Positions 17,950 to 28,550 are shown, numbered from the stretch's first letter. The stretch: DNA of 61,313 nucleotides from Alphaproteobacteria bacterium (GCA_013289265.1 JABDAH010000001.1:66-61378), one strand, 5' to 3'. The notes: generated from the letters alone by a model not told the origin. A program made the numbers and translations.

Positions 17950-18309
17950 TTATGCTGGTGCCAAATCAGGTACAGCTTTTATGCCTGTACGGATGCTGAT
18001 TAGTTGTTCGCCGTCGGATACAACAATAATTCCATCGCCCTTTTTTCCAGTATAGGCGAATTGCTGTATAGTTTCGACAATTTCATTTACTCTTTGGCTT
18101 CGTTCCAGATCGAGAAAGATTTCGATTTTTATCTTAGGTAAAAAATCAACTACATATTCAGCAAAAGCGGGTCTGGAGTTTAAGTACCCTTTTGCTTCCA
18201 TAATAGTCATTTGATCTATGTCAAAATTTTCAAATAAAGCACACTTAACTTCTTCAAGTTTGAAGGGTTTGATAAAGGCTTCAATTTTTTTCAAAACAGC
18301 TCTTGTCAT
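17950..18309 (-). CDS. PII-like signal protein (GlnB/GlnK family) with shortened T-loop
   Basis: 119-residue PII-superfamily protein. It keeps the family fold landmarks: KKIEAFIKPFKLEEVKCAL at the N-terminus, EYVVDFLPKIKIE after the T-loop, and TGKKGDGIIVV in the B-loop region, followed by ISIRTGIKA. The T-loop differs: canonical PII has about 17 residues between the GF/GY and EYVVDF landmarks, with the uridylylated Tyr51. Here GYLNSRPAFAEY is about 5 residues shorter and has no Tyr at that place. The B-loop Lys after GDG is Ile. It therefore probably cannot be uridylylated by GlnD and may bind nucleotides or targets differently. It is not next to glnA or amtB. ATG 18309 is used; an in-frame TTG lies at 18321. 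Confidence 0.8.
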   Translation of the reverse strand: MTRAVLKKIEAFIKPFKLEEVKCALFENFDIDQMTIMEAKGYLNSRPAFAEYVVDFLPKIKIEIFLDLERSQRVNEIVETIQQFAYTGKKGDGIIVVSDGEQLISIRTGIKAVPDLAPA

Positions 18310-18389
18310 AATATCGCTCAACTAATAAAATTTTTAACCATATAAAATAAAATAACGACGTGGCCTTCTTCACTCATGGGTTTGAGTTA

Positions 18390-19058
18390 TTAGCTCGCCA
18401 TCGCCAGTGCAACCGGACGTTGATGCAAGGCTAGGTCGAGATAATCTTCGACATGCTGCGTTACGATATCCAGATGATCGGCGAAGAAATGCGTAGCTCC
18501 CGGTACGACCTGATAATCGATCGTGATGCCGCGTTGATGCGTTAGCTTGTGCACCAGTTTCGCGACAAAGGGTTCCGGCACGATTTCATCAGCTTCGCCG
18601 TGAATGATCTGGCCCGAAGCCGGGCAGGGGGCAAGGAAGTTGAAGTCGAGCATATTGGCGGGCGGCGCGACGGAGATGAAAGATTCAATTTCCGGGCGGC
18701 GCATCAAAAGTTGCATACCAATCCACGCACCGAAGGAAAAACCGGCGACCCAGACGCTGCGTGCGTTCGGGTTAATGGTCTGTACCCAATCGAGGGCTGA
18801 AGCGGCATCGCTCAACTCACCTTCGCCACGGTCATAGCTGCCCTGGCTGCGGCCCACGCCGCGGAAGTTAAAGCGCAAAGTCGCAAAGTCGCGTTCGGCA
18901 AAAGCGTTATAAAGGCCGTAAACAACCTTATTATTCATGGTTCCGCCATGTTGCGGATGCGGGTGTAAGATCAAAGCAATAGGTGCGGTCGGCGATTTGC
19001 CGGGGCTATAGCGGCCTTCGAGACGTCCGGCGGGACCGGCAAAGAGAACTTCGGGCAT
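18390..19058 (-). CDS. Alpha/beta hydrolase (dienelactone-hydrolase-like)
   Basis: 222-residue alpha/beta-hydrolase. The nucleophile elbow is AGFSFGAW (Ser near residue 110), the acid lies in HGEADEIVP and the catalytic His in PGATHFFADH. The N-terminal LHPHPQHGGTMNNKVV and RFNFRGVGRSQGSYD motifs are typical of a conserved proteobacterial family of small cytosolic hydrolases without a known substrate. ATG 19058 (MPEVLFAGPAG) is preferred, since upstream in-frame codons add a non-family leader. It is not in an obvious operon. Confidence 0.85.
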   Translation of the reverse strand: MPEVLFAGPAGRLEGRYSPGKSPTAPIALILHPHPQHGGTMNNKVVYGLYNAFAERDFATLRFNFRGVGRSQGSYDRGEGELSDAASALDWVQTINPNARSVWVAGFSFGAWIGMQLLMRRPEIESFISVAPPANMLDFNFLAPCPASGQIIHGEADEIVPEPFVAKLVHKLTHQRGITIDYQVVPGATHFFADHLDIVTQHVEDYLDLALHQRPVALAMAS

Positions 19059-19351
19059 GTGCTTTTTACCTATTTGCTGCAAAAGGACAAAAAATCTGTT
19101 ATAGTAACCATCCTTTAACAATTGGGATGGTTAGACATCCTAGCATAGTCGGGCAGGTTAATTTCAAGCAAGTAATTCAAAGTCTTGCGAAAGGAAGTTC
19201 GAGGTACTAAAGAGGGTCGAAAGTGAGCAAAAACAAGTAAATATGACCTTTTCCTCACCTTTTATTCGCGCCTCACTATTAACGAATGCAGAAATTAACA
19301 GGTTAAGACCTTAAGAATCGATACGGGAAACGGATCAAGGCCAAGAATAAT
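19059..19351. other. Divergent intergenic region with regularly spaced TTAA motifs
   Basis: 293 bases between the hydrolase (minus) and the cysteine desulfurase (plus), so it should hold both promoters. TTAA occurs at 19279, 19295, 19303 and 19311; the last three are spaced exactly 8 bases apart. This could be a binding site for a regulator of the desulfurase gene, but the motif is short and AT-rich. No RNA gene was recognised. Confidence 0.35.
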
Positions 19352-20470
19352 ATGATCTATATGGACTATAACGCTACTACTCCCATGAAGCCTGCCGTTC
19401 GCGCTGCAGTGCTGGAGGCTATGGAGCGTTACGGTAATCCCTCATCCGTGCATCGTTATGGTCGTATCGCCCGCCGCTATGTTGAGGAAGCCCGCGCGGC
19501 AGTCGCGGCGCTCGCAGGTGTAAAGCCAGCGCAGGTCATTTTCACCAGCAGCGGCACCGAAGCCAACAATATGATTTTTGCCGGACTTCCCGGTACGCAT
19601 TTTATTACATCAGCTATCGAGCATGACTCTGTGCTGGCGAGCACACCGAATGCGCAACGTCTTCCGGTGACTACTGACGGCGTGATCGATCTGAGCGCAG
19701 CAGAGCAGATTTTGAAGGTGGCTCCCACGCAGTCATTGATCTCCGTCATGCTGGTCAATAACGAAACCGGTATTATTCAGCCCGTGACCGAGCTTGCGAA
19801 GCTGGCAAAAGCCTATGGCCACAAAATGCATACGGATGCCGTGCAGGCCGCAGGCAAATTGCCAATTGATTTTGCCGATCTCGGCGTCGATTTCCTGACT
19901 TTGTCGGCGCATAAGATCGCAGGCCCGCAAGGTATGGGTGCTCTGATCGTTTCCGAGAAAGCCGTTTTGCAGCCCATGCTGCGTGGCGGCGGTCAGGAAA
20001 TGAACCGCCGTGCCGGTACAGAAAATGTCGCAGGCATTGTTGGTTTTGGTGTCGCTGCGCAATTGGCCGTCGATGACCTCCGCGATGTGCCGCAGCAATC
20101 TTTATTGCGCGATGAATTGCAAAAGAGCCTGCAGGATATCGCCGGAAGCGATGCCATTGTTATTGGGGTCAAAGCGCCGCGTGTCGCAAATACATTATGT
20201 ATTGCCATGCCCGGCATCAGCAGTGAAACGCAAGTAATGGCGATGGATCTCGGCGGCGTAGCGGTCAGCGCAGGCTCGGCCTGTTCCAGCGGCAAGGTCA
20301 AAGTATCGCATGTGCTCCGCGCTATGGGTTGCGATGATGATGTCGCAGGCGCTGCGATGCGTATCTCACTCGGCTGGAAGACAAAAATTTCCGACATCAA
20401 TCTTTGCATTGATGCCTGGCGGTCACTCTATCAACGTACACATAAAAACCCGCAATCTGCTGCGGCTTAA
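19352..20470 (+). CDS. Cysteine desulfurase (NifS/IscS family)
   Basis: 372-residue PLP enzyme that takes sulfur from cysteine as an enzyme persulfide for Fe-S or thio-cofactor assembly. N-terminal YMDYNATTPMKPAVR and YGNPSSVHRYGR are standard. The PLP Lys is in LTLSAHKIAGPQG (near residue 195) and the persulfide Cys in VSAGSACSSGKVKVSHVL (near 310), a long-loop class I arrangement. The next gene encodes an HscB-like protein, so an Fe-S assembly role is likely. No iscU, hscA or fdx is adjacent, so I do not choose between iscS and nifS. Confidence 0.93.
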   Translation: MIYMDYNATTPMKPAVRAAVLEAMERYGNPSSVHRYGRIARRYVEEARAAVAALAGVKPAQVIFTSSGTEANNMIFAGLPGTHFITSAIEHDSVLASTPNAQRLPVTTDGVIDLSAAEQILKVAPTQSLISVMLVNNETGIIQPVTELAKLAKAYGHKMHTDAVQAAGKLPIDFADLGVDFLTLSAHKIAGPQGMGALIVSEKAVLQPMLRGGGQEMNRRAGTENVAGIVGFGVAAQLAVDDLRDVPQQSLLRDELQKSLQDIAGSDAIVIGVKAPRVANTLCIAMPGISSETQVMAMDLGGVAVSAGSACSSGKVKVSHVLRAMGCDDDVAGAAMRISLGWKTKISDINLCIDAWRSLYQRTHKNPQSAAA

Positions 20471-20488
20471 AACAAGGGAAGTCGTCAA

Positions 20489-21145
20489 ATGTCGAATGTT
20501 GTCGGTATGAATGAATTTGTAGGAATGGCGAATGGCAATCTGCATTGCTGGTTGTGCCAGAAGGCTGTCTCCACCCGTGCTTTGTTTTGCCATCACTGCG
20601 GCACCATTCAGCCGGTGCGTGATATCGACCATTTCGCCCGCCTGGGCCTAGAGCGTCGCATCGACATCGATATGGATTTGCTCGATCACCAATATGCGGC
20701 CCTTAGCCGCACGCTTGATCCGCAGCGTTTCATGATCCGTGGCATGGGCGAACGCGGACATGCTGCCAAACAGTTGGAAGCGCTGAATGTTTCCTACGAA
20801 GTTTTGCGCGAACCATTGCGCCGTGGCCGTTACTGGCTTGAACTGAATGAAAAGATGTCGAATAAAGCAGGTGACGGGCATCCTTTCGTCAAGGAATTGC
20901 GTTCGGAACTGGATATTGCAGCGAACCCCGCCCATTGTGACCGCGTCGCGCAACGCGCCGGACAAGCTCTGGAGCAGGGCATTATGGGCTTGATGCAGGC
21001 TCTCCGCGGCCAAAAATGGCAGGAAGCCAATGCGGCATTGCTGGAACTCGACGGTCTGGAAGCTATCCTTGGCGATGTTCGTACCCGCCGCCTGAAGCTA
21101 ATGCCAGAAAAAGAAGGCAAAGCCGGCGTCGTAGGTGTGGATTAG
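20489..21145 (+). CDS. HscB-like co-chaperone with N-terminal zinc finger and degenerate J motif
   Basis: 218-residue protein. An N-terminal four-Cys zinc site (CWLC near residues 20-23, CHHC near 34-37) precedes DHFARLGLERRIDIDMDLLDHQY, which matches the J-domain start of HscB/Hsc20 proteins. The zinc-finger architecture resembles mitochondrial HSCB. The C-terminal three-helix part includes LNVSYEVLREPLRRGRYWLEL, close to the HscB pattern for binding the scaffold IscU. The J-domain HPD triad that stimulates the Hsp70 ATPase aligns to DPQ (TLDPQRFM), so that activity is probably lost. It starts 18 bases behind the cysteine desulfurase gene with AAGGGAAG as ribosome site, in the same operon. 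Confidence 0.72.
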   Translation: MSNVVGMNEFVGMANGNLHCWLCQKAVSTRALFCHHCGTIQPVRDIDHFARLGLERRIDIDMDLLDHQYAALSRTLDPQRFMIRGMGERGHAAKQLEALNVSYEVLREPLRRGRYWLELNEKMSNKAGDGHPFVKELRSELDIAANPAHCDRVAQRAGQALEQGIMGLMQALRGQKWQEANAALLELDGLEAILGDVRTRRLKLMPEKEGKAGVVGVD

Positions 21146-21229
21146 TTGCTCGCAGTTTGTTTTTTTGGTTAACTGGATTCGCTTTTCATCAAACTGCTAA
21201 AAGCCAGCAGCCAACAGTCCGTCCCCGCC

Positions 21230-21508
21230 ATGAACGAAACCGAAGTCATTGAAATCTGCCGCGAGGCCATCACCGTCATGCTGAAGATCGTGGGGCCCAT
21301 TTTGCTGGCGGGCCTGATCGTTGGTGTGGTCGTGTCACTTATTCAGGCTGTGACTTCCATTCAGGAAATGACGCTTTCTTTCATTCCTAAGATGCTGATC
21401 ATTTTCGCCCTGACGATCTGGTTGCTGCCTTTCATGATGGCGACGCTCGGCGGCTTTACCCAGTCGCTTACCGACCGCATCGTGCAAATCGGCCGAAGCA
21501 ACGAATAA
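21230..21508 (+). CDS. fliQ: Flagellar export apparatus protein FliQ
   Basis: 92-residue inner-membrane subunit of the flagellar type III export gate. It has two transmembrane segments (about 17-40 and 52-75) and the family pattern GPILLAGLIVGVVVSLIQAVTSIQEMTLSF (landmark residues 22-51, abbreviated in function to the VSLIQAVTSIQE motif). It is followed within 8 bases by fliR and then flhB, the usual order. fliP and the other flagellar genes are not in the window. Confidence 0.95.
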   Translation: MNETEVIEICREAITVMLKIVGPILLAGLIVGVVVSLIQAVTSIQEMTLSFIPKMLIIFALTIWLLPFMMATLGGFTQSLTDRIVQIGRSNE

Positions 21509-21516
21509 CCGCGGCG

Positions 21517-22290
21517 ATGACAACTCTTCATCTCGATAAAGTCCTTTCCAATCACGTCTTCGCTTTTCTTTTTCTCTTTTCGCGCCTTGGCAGCGTTATC
21601 ATGCTCTTTCCCGGTATCGGTGAAAGCTATGTATCCCCGCGTATGCGGTTGATGTTTGCGCTGAGCCTCAGCTTTTTGCTGTTGGAGCCGATGATGGGCC
21701 GCATACCGCCGCCACCGGATGCGATGGCCGATCTGGTCAAAATGCTCTCTTATGAAATCATTATTGGCCTGTTCTTCGGCACGATGCTTCGCCTGATCAT
21801 GAGTGTGCTGGAAAATACCGGCTCCGTCATTTCCCTGCAGATGGGGCTTTCCAATGCCACCATCCTCAATCCCACCTTGGCGACGCAAAGCCCGTTGACC
21901 AGCGCTTTGCTCAGCGTATCGGCTGTTACTCTGATTTTTATTACCGGGCTTGATCATCTGCTGTTTCGTAGTCTGATGGCGCTTTATGACGCTTTCCCTG
22001 CCGGAGGCAGTCTTATGCCAGGTGATATGGCGCAAACTATTATTCAGATCATGAACAGAAGCTTTGTTATCGGGATCGAGCTTGCCATGCCTTTTCTCGT
22101 TATTGGCCTGCTGATGTTCATCGCTCTCGGCATGATGCAAAAGCTTATGCCGCAGGTGCAGCTTTTCCTTATCACGATGCCGGTGCAGATATGGGGCGGC
22201 GCGATTTTGCTTAGCCTCACTTTTGCGGGCATCCTGACAATCTGGTTGCAATATTTTAATTCGTCACTGGATGGTTTTTTCGGACGCTGA
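21517..22290 (+). CDS. fliR: Flagellar export apparatus protein FliR
   Basis: 257-residue multispanning export-gate subunit that assembles with FliP and FliQ. Six or so hydrophobic segments are visible, with family landmarks FAFLFLFSRLGSVIMLFPGIG at the N-terminus, FALSLSFLLLEPMM, EIIIGLFFGTMLRLI and, near the end, KLMPQVQLFLITMPVQIWGG. Start ATG 21517 is 8 bases after the fliQ stop. flhB begins 9 bases downstream. Confidence 0.95.
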   Translation: MTTLHLDKVLSNHVFAFLFLFSRLGSVIMLFPGIGESYVSPRMRLMFALSLSFLLLEPMMGRIPPPPDAMADLVKMLSYEIIIGLFFGTMLRLIMSVLENTGSVISLQMGLSNATILNPTLATQSPLTSALLSVSAVTLIFITGLDHLLFRSLMALYDAFPAGGSLMPGDMAQTIIQIMNRSFVIGIELAMPFLVIGLLMFIALGMMQKLMPQVQLFLITMPVQIWGGAILLSLTFAGILTIWLQYFNSSLDGFFGR

Positions 22291-22299
22291 GATCGGAAC

Positions 22300-23367
22300 A
22301 TGGCAGAAGAAGATCAAGATCAAAAAACCGAAGAACCTACAGGCAAGCGCCTTGGCGAGGCGCGTGAGAAAGGCCAGCTGCCCATTAGCCGCGAAGTCAG
22401 CGCATGGGTTTTATTTGTTGCCATTCTGATTGTTGTTCAGTGGCTTGGGCCCCCTATGGGGCGGCATATGATAGGAAGCCTGCGCGTTTTCATTGAGATG
22501 CCGCATGCGCTCAATCTGGAAGATCGCGGCCTCCAAAACGTTATTTTTGGCGCCCTTACTGAAGTGGCGTGGGCGACAGTTGCTATTTTTGCTGTCCTAC
22601 TGGCGGCGGCGGTCGGTGGAATTATGGTGCAGACAGGGCTGTTTGCTTCAACCGAGATGCTTAAATTTGACCTTGCGAAACTGTCAATTGTTGCCGGATT
22701 TAAAAAGATATTCTCAACGAATGCCCTTTTCGAACTCGTCAAAAATTTTGCCAAACTTGTTGTTCTGGGAACGGTGGTCGTGTTCACCCTCATACCCGTC
22801 GCGCAAATGATGCCGTCCTTTACCGGCCATCCTTTGATGGATTCAATCGCCTATCTACAGCAACAGACTATTCATCTCATTCTTATGCTGTTGCTGGTTT
22901 TTACCCTTTTGGCTGTCGGCGATCTTTTTTATCAACGCCACCAATATTATAAAAACCTGCGCATGACCAAGCAGGAGGTCAAAGACGAATTCAAACAGCA
23001 GGAAGGCGACCCTGTTATTAAAGGCCGCTTGCGGCAAATGCGTTTGGAAAAAGCGCGCAAACGTATGATGGCACAGGTGCCGAAGGCCGACGTCATTGTT
23101 ACCAACCCGACCCATTATGCGGTCGCCATGCAATACGACAGTAGCAAAATGGCCGCGCCGCGGGTTCTGGCTAAAGGTATCGATAATGTGGCGGAGCGTA
23201 TTCGCGCCGTAGCTGAGGAGCATAAAATACCGATGGTTAGCAATCCGCCCTTGGCCAGGGCGCTATATGACACGGTCGAAATAGATCAGGAAATCTCCAC
23301 CCAGCATTACCGGGCCGTCGCCGAGCTGATTTCCTACGTCTATAAGCTCAAGAAGCGCAGATTTTAA
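22300..23367 (+). CDS. flhB: Flagellar export switch protein FlhB
   Basis: 355-residue export-switch protein. The N-terminus EDQDQKTEEPTGKRLGEAREKGQ is typical, followed by four membrane segments. A cytoplasmic C-domain contains the autocleavage motif NPTH (residues about 269-272), where cleavage between Asn and Pro changes export specificity from hook to filament. The rest of the C-domain (GIDNVAERIRAVAEEHKIP, NPPLARALYDTVEIDQEI) is canonical. It is the last gene of fliQ-fliR-flhB; cckA follows 75 bases downstream. Confidence 0.97.
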   Translation: MAEEDQDQKTEEPTGKRLGEAREKGQLPISREVSAWVLFVAILIVVQWLGPPMGRHMIGSLRVFIEMPHALNLEDRGLQNVIFGALTEVAWATVAIFAVLLAAAVGGIMVQTGLFASTEMLKFDLAKLSIVAGFKKIFSTNALFELVKNFAKLVVLGTVVVFTLIPVAQMMPSFTGHPLMDSIAYLQQQTIHLILMLLLVFTLLAVGDLFYQRHQYYKNLRMTKQEVKDEFKQQEGDPVIKGRLRQMRLEKARKRMMAQVPKADVIVTNPTHYAVAMQYDSSKMAAPRVLAKGIDNVAERIRAVAEEHKIPMVSNPPLARALYDTVEIDQEISTQHYRAVAELISYVYKLKKRRF

Positions 23368-23442
23368 TAATAAAGGGCTGTGGATAAGTTTGCGGGACCG
23401 CTATTCACCTATCGTTAAATATCACTCTGTATCTAACTCTTA

Positions 23443-26013
23443 ATGACTTCGAATCTGCCGAATCTAAAGCCAACGCCGCCCAAAAAGCCGTTGTCGCTAA
23501 TTGCGCCCCAACCGCCTTCAAAAGTGGGAACGAAGGAGCCACCTTCGCGCGCCCTCATAGGGCTTGGGGCGATGACCGTTTGTTCGACATTGGCGATTAT
23601 CATTCCCTATTTCGCTTCCGGCGTGTTTGCGATTGTCGCCAGCCTGATTTTTGCTATGGCGATGTTTGCATCCGCATGGGTGACGTGGAAACATCTGCGC
23701 CCCAATCATGTGAATGACAGTCAGGAAACGTTGCTGCGTGAAGCTTTTCACAGTGTTTTGACGCCGCAGCTTATCACCAATGAGACGGGGCAGGTCGTTT
23801 TGGCTAACCGCGCCTTCCGGGGTTGGCTTGATCTGGGGACGCAGAATGCAGAACAGGCATTGGCTGCGCGTTTTTCGGCAACGCCTGCAGTGACGGCTGA
23901 GTTCAAGCAGGTCAAGGCGACTTTGCAAAAGGGGCAGCCCGGTATTGCCGAACTGCCCGTCATTCGTGGCGGCAAGGTTGTGGAATGGCGGCGTATTGTT
24001 TCCCGCCCGATTGAAGGCTTTCCGAATTTCTACCATTGGCGTTTTGAAGATATCAGTGAGCGCCGTCGCATGGAAAAAGCCATGCGCGATGAGCAAAACA
24101 AGCTGGTCGATTTCATGGCGCATGCGCCTGTAGGTATTTTCTCGGTTGATCAACATGGCCGTTTCCGTTTCGTGAATAAAACACTGGCCGAATGGTTGAA
24201 GGTAACCCCCGAAGAACTGGTCAAGGGCGATGTGCGGTTACATGATGTTTTGGGGGAGGCGCCGAAAGGTGTAGCAGCCCATGCCATCGCTACAGGCGCG
24301 CAAGGCGAATTACGCGGCGAAGTTATGATGCGCCGTCGCGACGGGCAGTTATTCCCAGCGGCTATCACCCAGACAGTTGTCGTCAGTGAAGATGGCAAGA
24401 CGTTACGCACGCGCTCCATTGTGCGCGATTTGTCGCCGGAGCGTGAATGGCAGCAAGCGCTGTCTGTTTCTGAATACCGTTTCCAGAGATTATTTGCCGA
24501 AGCGCCGATCGGCATTCTTTTACTCGACAATACATTCAAGGTGATGGAGTGTAATCATGCCTTCCATGTAGTTATTCGTCGTCCGCATGGCGGCATTGTC
24601 GGCTCTCATATGGGTGATTTAGTCGCGCCGCAAGACCGCGCCGATACAATGGCAAAATTGGGCGAGGTGCTGAAGGGCGCCGACCTTAAAAAATCGCTTG
24701 AAGTGCATATGGTGTCGGACCGCGAAATCATCACCAATGTTTTCGTTAAACGCTTTAGTTTGGTAAGCAAGCCAGAAGCCCCCGCTGAACAGCAGGGTTT
24801 AATGCTGTACTTCATCGATGCGACGGAACAGAAGCGCCTCGAAATTCAGTTCGCGCAATCGCAAAAGATGCAGGCTATTGGTCAATTGGCTGGCGGCGTA
24901 GCGCATGACTTTAATAACCTTCTAACCGCCATGATCGGTTTTTGCGATTTGCTATTGCAGCGTCACAAGCCCGGTGATCAGAGCTTTAACGACATTATGC
25001 AGATCAAGCAGAACGGTAACCGTGCTGCCAATCTGGTAAAACAATTATTGGCTTTCTCGCGTCAGCAAACCTTGCAGCCAAAAATTCTCAATCTGGTCGA
25101 TGTGCTGTCTGAACTTTCCAACCTGCTACGCCGTCTCATCGGGCCACAGGTCAAACTGGATATGCTTCATGGCCGTGATGTGGGGCTGGTCAAGGTTGAT
25201 CAAGGTCAGCTGGAGCAGGTGATCATCAATCTCGTCGTCAATGCGCGCGATGCTATGGGGAGCAATGGTGTCATTACCGTTTGCACTCGCAGCCATCATC
25301 AGGACAAGCCTATGATTCGCGGGCAGGATGAAATGCCGCCCGGTGATTATGCCATGATTGAGGTAACGGATATCGGTACCGGTATTCCTAAAGAAATCAT
25401 GCAGCGTATTTTTGAGCCTTTCTTCTCAACCAAGGAAGTTGGTTCCGGTACCGGCCTCGGCCTTTCCACCGTTTACGGCATCGTGCGGCAAACGGGCGGC
25501 TTTATCGGTGTCGATAGCGTTGTTGGCAAAGGCTCGACGTTTACGGTTTACCTGCCCGCTTACCAGCAAAGCGACAAATCAGTTGAAGTCAAAGCTGAAG
25601 ATGTGCGTGAAGATAAACCGGGACCGGATCTCACGGGCGTGGGCACAATCCTGTTAGTTGAAGACGAAGACGCCGTGCGTGTATTCTCATCACGCGCTTT
25701 GCGCAACAAGGGCTATAACGTTCTGGAAGCCCGCAGCGGCGAGGAAGCGCTTTCTATTCTCGATAAAGAAGGCGACAAGAAGATTGACCTCACCATTACC
25801 GACGTTGTTATGCCGCAGATGGATGGCCCCACGCTTTATAAACATATTCGTGAACGCTGGCCGACGATGAAAGTTGTTTTTGTGTCCGGTTATACCGAAG
25901 ACAGGCTGCGCGAGCAGTTCAAGTCCGGCGAGACGATATACTTCCTGCCCAAACCTTTCACGCTGAAGCAGCTTGCCGGCAAGGTGAAAGAAGTTCTGGG
26001 TGAGGGGAAGTAG
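23443..26013 (+). CDS. cckA: CckA-type hybrid histidine kinase
   Basis: 856-residue hybrid sensor kinase. Two transmembrane segments lie at about residues 38-85, and PAS-like sensor domains fill about 100-460. The phospho-acceptor His lies in [15 protein letters not shown] (near residue 488), followed by an HATPase domain with [19 protein letters not shown] and [13 protein letters not shown]-terminal receiver domain has [10 protein letters not shown] and phospho-acceptor Asp in [11 protein letters not shown] (near residue 787). In alphaproteobacteria CckA feeds phosphate to CtrA and CpdR through ChpT and controls the cell cycle and motility. The architecture and the HDFNNLL box fit this orthologue well. 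It directly follows the flagellar cluster and ends before a strong bidirectional terminator. Confidence 0.9.
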   Translation: MTSNLPNLKPTPPKKPLSLIAPQPPSKVGTKEPPSRALIGLGAMTVCSTLAIIIPYFASGVFAIVASLIFAMAMFASAWVTWKHLRPNHVNDSQETLLREAFHSVLTPQLITNETGQVVLANRAFRGWLDLGTQNAEQALAARFSATPAVTAEFKQVKATLQKGQPGIAELPVIRGGKVVEWRRIVSRPIEGFPNFYHWRFEDISERRRMEKAMRDEQNKLVDFMAHAPVGIFSVDQHGRFRFVNKTLAEWLKVTPEELVKGDVRLHDVLGEAPKGVAAHAIATGAQGELRGEVMMRRRDGQLFPAAITQTVVVSEDGKTLRTRSIVRDLSPEREWQQALSVSEYRFQRLFAEAPIGILLLDNTFKVMECNHAFHVVIRRPHGGIVGSHMGDLVAPQDRADTMAKLGEVLKGADLKKSLEVHMVSDREIITNVFVKRFSLVSKPEAPAEQQGLMLYFIDATEQKRLEIQFAQSQKMQAIGQLAGGVAHDFNNLLTAMIGFCDLLLQRHKPGDQSFNDIMQIKQNGNRAANLVKQLLAFSRQQTLQPKILNLVDVLSELSNLLRRLIGPQVKLDMLHGRDVGLVKVDQGQLEQVIINLVVNARDAMGSNGVITVCTRSHHQDKPMIRGQDEMPPGDYAMIEVTDIGTGIPKEIMQRIFEPFFSTKEVGSGTGLGLSTVYGIVRQTGGFIGVDSVVGKGSTFTVYLPAYQQSDKSVEVKAEDVREDKPGPDLTGVGTILLVEDEDAVRVFSSRALRNKGYNVLEARSGEEALSILDKEGDKKIDLTITDVVMPQMDGPTLYKHIRERWPTMKVVFVSGYTEDRLREQFKSGETIYFLPKPFTLKQLAGKVKEVLGEGK

Positions 26014-26072
26014 GATGTTCCCTAATAGTATTGTGAGCTTCATTATCAATTAACGTCATTCTCTCCATAAAA

Positions 26073-26102
26073 AAAGGCCCCTCCTTGTGAGAAGGGGCCT
26101 TT
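26073..26102. terminator. Bidirectional intrinsic terminator
   Basis: A perfect 10-base inverted repeat, AAAGGCCCCT and AGGGGCCTTT, is separated by 10 bases and flanked by an A-run on the left and T-rich sequence on the right. It lies between the convergent genes cckA (plus) and the small periplasmic protein gene (minus) and can serve both. Confidence 0.9.
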
Positions 26103-26120
26103 AGTTTTTGTTATCTGGCC

Positions 26121-26429
26121 TTAGTTAAAGTGCAAAGGCAAGATCAGATTGATGCCTGTCGACTGCGGTGGGTAGTAAACTACCGGCGGCGGCGAGGAGA
26201 CATAATGTGGTTCGTAATGAGGATGAGCGTGATGCCAACGATAAGCATCATGCGCATGCCTGTCCCAACCACGTTCATGCCATGTAGGCGGATGCCCTGG
26301 ATGGTTATCCCAATCGGCCTTTGCAGGGCTGATTGTTGCGGTCCCCATAATGGCAATCAGCGCTAAAGCCGATAAAGCCTTCAGGGCAAATTTTCCGCAC
26401 TTTTTAGGCACAATTACGACGTTCGTCAT
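26121..26429 (-). CDS. Small His/Tyr/Pro-rich exported protein
   Basis: 102-residue protein with a Sec signal peptide (basic start, hydrophobic core ALKALSALALIAIMGTATI, likely cleavage after SPAKA near residue 38). The mature 60 residues are rich in His, Trp, Tyr and Pro (DNHPGHPPTWHERGWDRHAH) and end in a beta-like INLILPLHFN that could insert in or touch the outer membrane. It resembles small exported proteins of alphaproteobacteria with no known role. Metal binding is possible from the His content, by inference only. It lies 27 bases behind the Spy-like gene on the same strand. Confidence 0.7.
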   Translation of the reverse strand: MTNVVIVPKKCGKFALKALSALALIAIMGTATISPAKADWDNHPGHPPTWHERGWDRHAHDAYRWHHAHPHYEPHYVSSPPPVVYYPPQSTGINLILPLHFN

Positions 26430-26456
26430 ATGTTTCTCCTAAGTTAAGTTGCGGGG

Positions 26457-27197
26457 TTATTTGCTTGTCTTGTTGTGCTTATGGTGATGATGCATCGGTT
26501 TGCCTTCGGGGCCATGACCTTCGTAATGATCAAAGACCGTATCGGCGTTTTTCTTCTGCGCATCCGACATCGTGGCATAGAGGTTCTTAAAAGCGGCATT
26601 GACCTGCTTCAGGCCATCGGCATGAGCCTGTGCAATCGTCTGGTACGATTCCAGATCATCAACCGCATTCATGGAGCCTGCATTTTTGTGGCGTTCCTGA
26701 ATTAGGCTGCTGACATTGGCTTCGCTGTCGCGCATGGCTTGTGCAACATCGCTCCATTGCGCTTCCTGCTCTGGTGTAACCATCAGCTTGGCGTGCAGGG
26801 TCTTGATGCGTTCTTCGACATGCTGGCGCATTTCTTCTGGGCCATGCATGCCTTTGTGCATCTTCATGTGATGATCTTCCGTCATGCCTTGATCGGAATC
26901 TGGTTGAGCAGCGGCAGGTTGTGCCACGGCATGATCGTGATGATGATGGTAGGTTGGGGCTGTCGTCTGTGTTCCTGCGCCATTGCCTTGTAGCGATACG
27001 CCGCCACCTTGCATGCTGGTATCTGGCGTGCTGCTGAGAACATGGCCATTAGCATCCAGATTAACGGTGCTGTTTGGCGGACCAGCTGGGGCGGTCGGAT
27101 CAACAGGCGCGGCGAAAGAAGGAGCGGCGAGAGCAACTGTTCCCAAAAGTACGGCAAAAGCAGCGGCTTTAGTGAGGGAGTATTTAGCGGTTGTCAT
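26457..27197 (-). CDS. Spy/CpxP-like periplasmic protein (LTXXQ-type), His-rich
   Basis: 246-residue exported protein. The signal peptide ends after PSFAA near residue 30. A low-complexity region with HHHHDH (about 80-105) follows, then a helical domain with LMVTPEQEAQWSDVAQAM, which matches the LTPEQ motif of the Spy/CpxP family of periplasmic chaperones and metal/stress sensors. A second such segment reads ATMSDAQKKNADTVF. The C-terminus is again His-rich (HHHHKH). His clusters at both ends suggest metal binding. It is followed by the small His-rich exported protein, probably in one transcript. Confidence 0.75.
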   Translation of the reverse strand: MTTAKYSLTKAAAFAVLLGTVALAAPSFAAPVDPTAPAGPPNSTVNLDANGHVLSSTPDTSMQGGGVSLQGNGAGTQTTAPTYHHHHDHAVAQPAAAQPDSDQGMTEDHHMKMHKGMHGPEEMRQHVEERIKTLHAKLMVTPEQEAQWSDVAQAMRDSEANVSSLIQERHKNAGSMNAVDDLESYQTIAQAHADGLKQVNAAFKNLYATMSDAQKKNADTVFDHYEGHGPEGKPMHHHHKHNKTSK

Positions 27198-27383
27198 TTG
27201 TGTTGATCCTTACAGGGTTAACTGAGGGTTGTTGAGGTCGGACAATCACCGGCGACTCACCGATGACCGTTCTTAAGCCAGAAAGCTAGACCGGCATTTT
27301 GGCAAGAATAAGGGAAGTAAAAGGCTCAAATAAGGCATAAAAAAGCTATGCTTATTTGCCGTTTATTGCGTAGGCGGAAGGTT

Positions 27384-28550
<1,167 letters not shown>

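Noticed and set aside
21361-22251. Long minus-strand frame (296 codons) opposite fliR
   Set aside because: Fully antisense to a conserved flagellar gene, with low-complexity Gln/His/Lys content typical of a shadow frame.
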